Position numbers and translations under genes: made by a program. 6,515 bases of DNA from assembly GCA_009778425.1 (NCBI GenBank), contig WRJU01000145.1, forward strand, positions 1 through 6,515, written 5' to 3'. Positions 5,386-6,515 of this stretch are shown here, in pieces (within the stretch, counting starts at the first letter, position 1; every line of letters starts with the position of its first letter). Source of the stretch: Pseudomonadota bacterium (GTDB lineage Bacteria > Pseudomonadota > Gammaproteobacteria > Burkholderiales > Rhodocyclaceae). The notes under the pieces are model-generated. The model was given only the letters and a program-made list of their open reading frames with translations. It was not told where the DNA came from and did not search any database.

Positions 5386-6515
5386 TCCAGCACCACGGCA
5401 GCAAACTTCCGTTTGCCCACTTGCAGGACAACCCGGCTACCCGCGAGGAGCAGCCGGGCGCGATCTTCGACGCGTTCGCCATCGAGCTTCACTGCGCCCT
5501 GTTCGATCATGCGCGAGGCTTCCGAGGTCGTCCCGGTCAAGCCCGCTTCCTGGATGACCTTGAACACCGGCATGCCATCGCCGACGGCCACCCGCACTTC
5601 GGGAATGTCGTCGGGAATTTCGTTTTTCCGGAAACGCGCCTCAAAGTCGGCAAGCGCATCGTCGGCGGCTTCCTGCCCGTGGAAACGAGCCACGAATTCC
5701 TGCGCCAACATCACCTTGATGTCACGCGGATTGCGCCCGGCCTCAACCTCGGCTTTCAATGCCGCGATTTCGCCCGCTTCGCGGAATGAGAGCAAATCGT
5801 AATAGCGCCACATCAGGCTGTCGGAAACCGACATGGTCTTGCCGAAAATTTCTTTCGGCGGCTCCGCGATACCGATGTAGTTGCCCAGCGACTTGGACAT
5901 TTTATTGACGCCGTCCAGCCCTTCAAGCAGCGGCATCATCAGCACGCATTGCGGTGCCTGACCGTAATGCTTTTGCAGTTCGCGCCCCATCAAGAGATTG
6001 AAACGCTGATCGGTTCCGCCCAGTTCGATGTCGGCTTTCATCACCACCGAGTCGTAGCCCTGGCAAAGCGGGTAGAGGAATTCGTGAATCGAAATCGGCT
6101 GTTCATTTGCGTAACGCTTGGCGAAATCGTCGCGTTCAAGCATGCGCGCCACGGTCTGCTGCGCGGCCAAGCGTATCATCCCCGCCGCGTCCATTTCGTT
6201 CATCCAGGCCGAGTTGAAACATATTTCCGTTTTGTCGGGGTCGAGAATCTTGAACACCTGCTCGCGGTAAGTCTCGGCGTTGGCGAGCACCTGTTCGCGC
6301 GACAGAGGCGGACGGGTCGCATTCTTGCCGCTCGGGTCGCCGATCATGCCGGTGAAATCCCCGATGAGGAACATGACGTGATGCCCGAGTTCCTGAAAAT
6401 GGCGCAGTTTATTGAGCAGGACAGTATGCCCGAAATGCAGATCGGGTGCGGTCGGATCGAACCCGGCCTTGACCCGCAAAGGGCGGCCGCTCTTCAATTT
6501 TTCGATCAGTTCCGC
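5382..6515 (-). CDS. tyrS: Tyrosyl-tRNA synthetase, 5' end beyond the window
   Basis: TyrS attaches tyrosine to tRNA-Tyr in the cytoplasm and is a class I synthetase. The frame stays open to the window edge, so 377 residues are visible and roughly 20-30 N-terminal residues are missing from a family of about 400. A TTG at 6497 lies within conserved sequence (ELIEKLKSGRPLRVKAGFD) and is not the start. Counting from the first visible residue, the HIGH-type motif is HFGH at 27-30 in DPTAPDLHFGHTV. ELGGTDQRFNLLMGR is at 164-178, and KMSKS is at 205-209, as in the TyrRS subgroup distinct from the E. coli TyrS form. An S4 RNA-binding domain occupies about 316-375 (SRMIEQGAVKLDGERV). The stop TGA overlaps the murI start by four bases. 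Confidence 0.97.
   Translation of the reverse strand, partial: AELIEKLKSGRPLRVKAGFDPTAPDLHFGHTVLLNKLRHFQELGHHVMFLIGDFTGMIGDPSGKNATRPPLSREQVLANAETYREQVFKILDPDKTEICFNSAWMNEMDAAGMIRLAAQQTVARMLERDDFAKRYANEQPISIHEFLYPLCQGYDSVVMKADIELGGTDQRFNLLMGRELQKHYGQAPQCVLMMPLLEGLDGVNKMSKSLGNYIGIAEPPKEIFGKTMSVSDSLMWRYYDLLSFREAGEIAALKAEVEAGRNPRDIKVMLAQEFVARFHGQEAADDALADFEARFRKNEIPDDIPEVRVAVGDGMPVFKVIQEAGLTGTTSEASRMIEQGAVKLDGERVEDRARLLLAGSRVVLQVGKRKFAAVVLE

Noticed and set aside
1..6515. Search for CRISPR repeats, insertion sequences, tRNA genes, attachment sites, defence or biosynthetic islands
   Set aside because: No regularly spaced repeats, transposase motifs, tRNA-like cloverleaf or CCA-ending segments, or accessory clusters were seen. 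Almost the whole window is occupied by identifiable housekeeping genes.

Overview
This window looks like a chromosomal housekeeping segment of a Gram-negative bacterium, most likely a betaproteobacterium. The protein sequences read as betaproteobacterial. LeuC and LeuD are the separate two-subunit type, TyrS carries KMSKS and a C-terminal S4 domain, and a small entericidin-type lipoprotein sits inside the leu cluster. I recall that last arrangement from betaproteobacteria but could not check it. Base composition is moderately GC-rich. Every supported gene lies on the minus strand, so transcription runs from high to low coordinates.

Layout in transcription order: tyrS (5' end cut off by the window edge) overlaps murI by 4 bases. 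After a 74-base gap comes aroC. A 120-base leader then precedes a gene for a small outer-membrane beta-barrel protein, which ends at a strong intrinsic terminator. A 193-base intergenic region holds that terminator, two consecutive inverted repeats and a candidate extended -10 promoter. The leucine cluster follows: leuC, a 44-residue entericidin-like lipoprotein, leuD, and the first 25 codons of leuB at the window edge. No gene-free stretch exceeds 300 bases.

Functionally, LeuC and LeuD form isopropylmalate isomerase and LeuB is the next enzyme of leucine synthesis. AroC makes chorismate, MurI makes D-glutamate for peptidoglycan, and TyrS charges tRNA-Tyr. The barrel protein and the lipoprotein are envelope components. 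I see no mobile element, CRISPR array, tRNA, rRNA, toxin-antitoxin pair or defence system, and no convincing new multi-gene system. The points most worth a second look are the lipoprotein gene inside the leucine operon, the inverted repeats upstream of leuC, the hairpin between the lipoprotein gene and leuD, and the tyrS-murI stop/start overlap.
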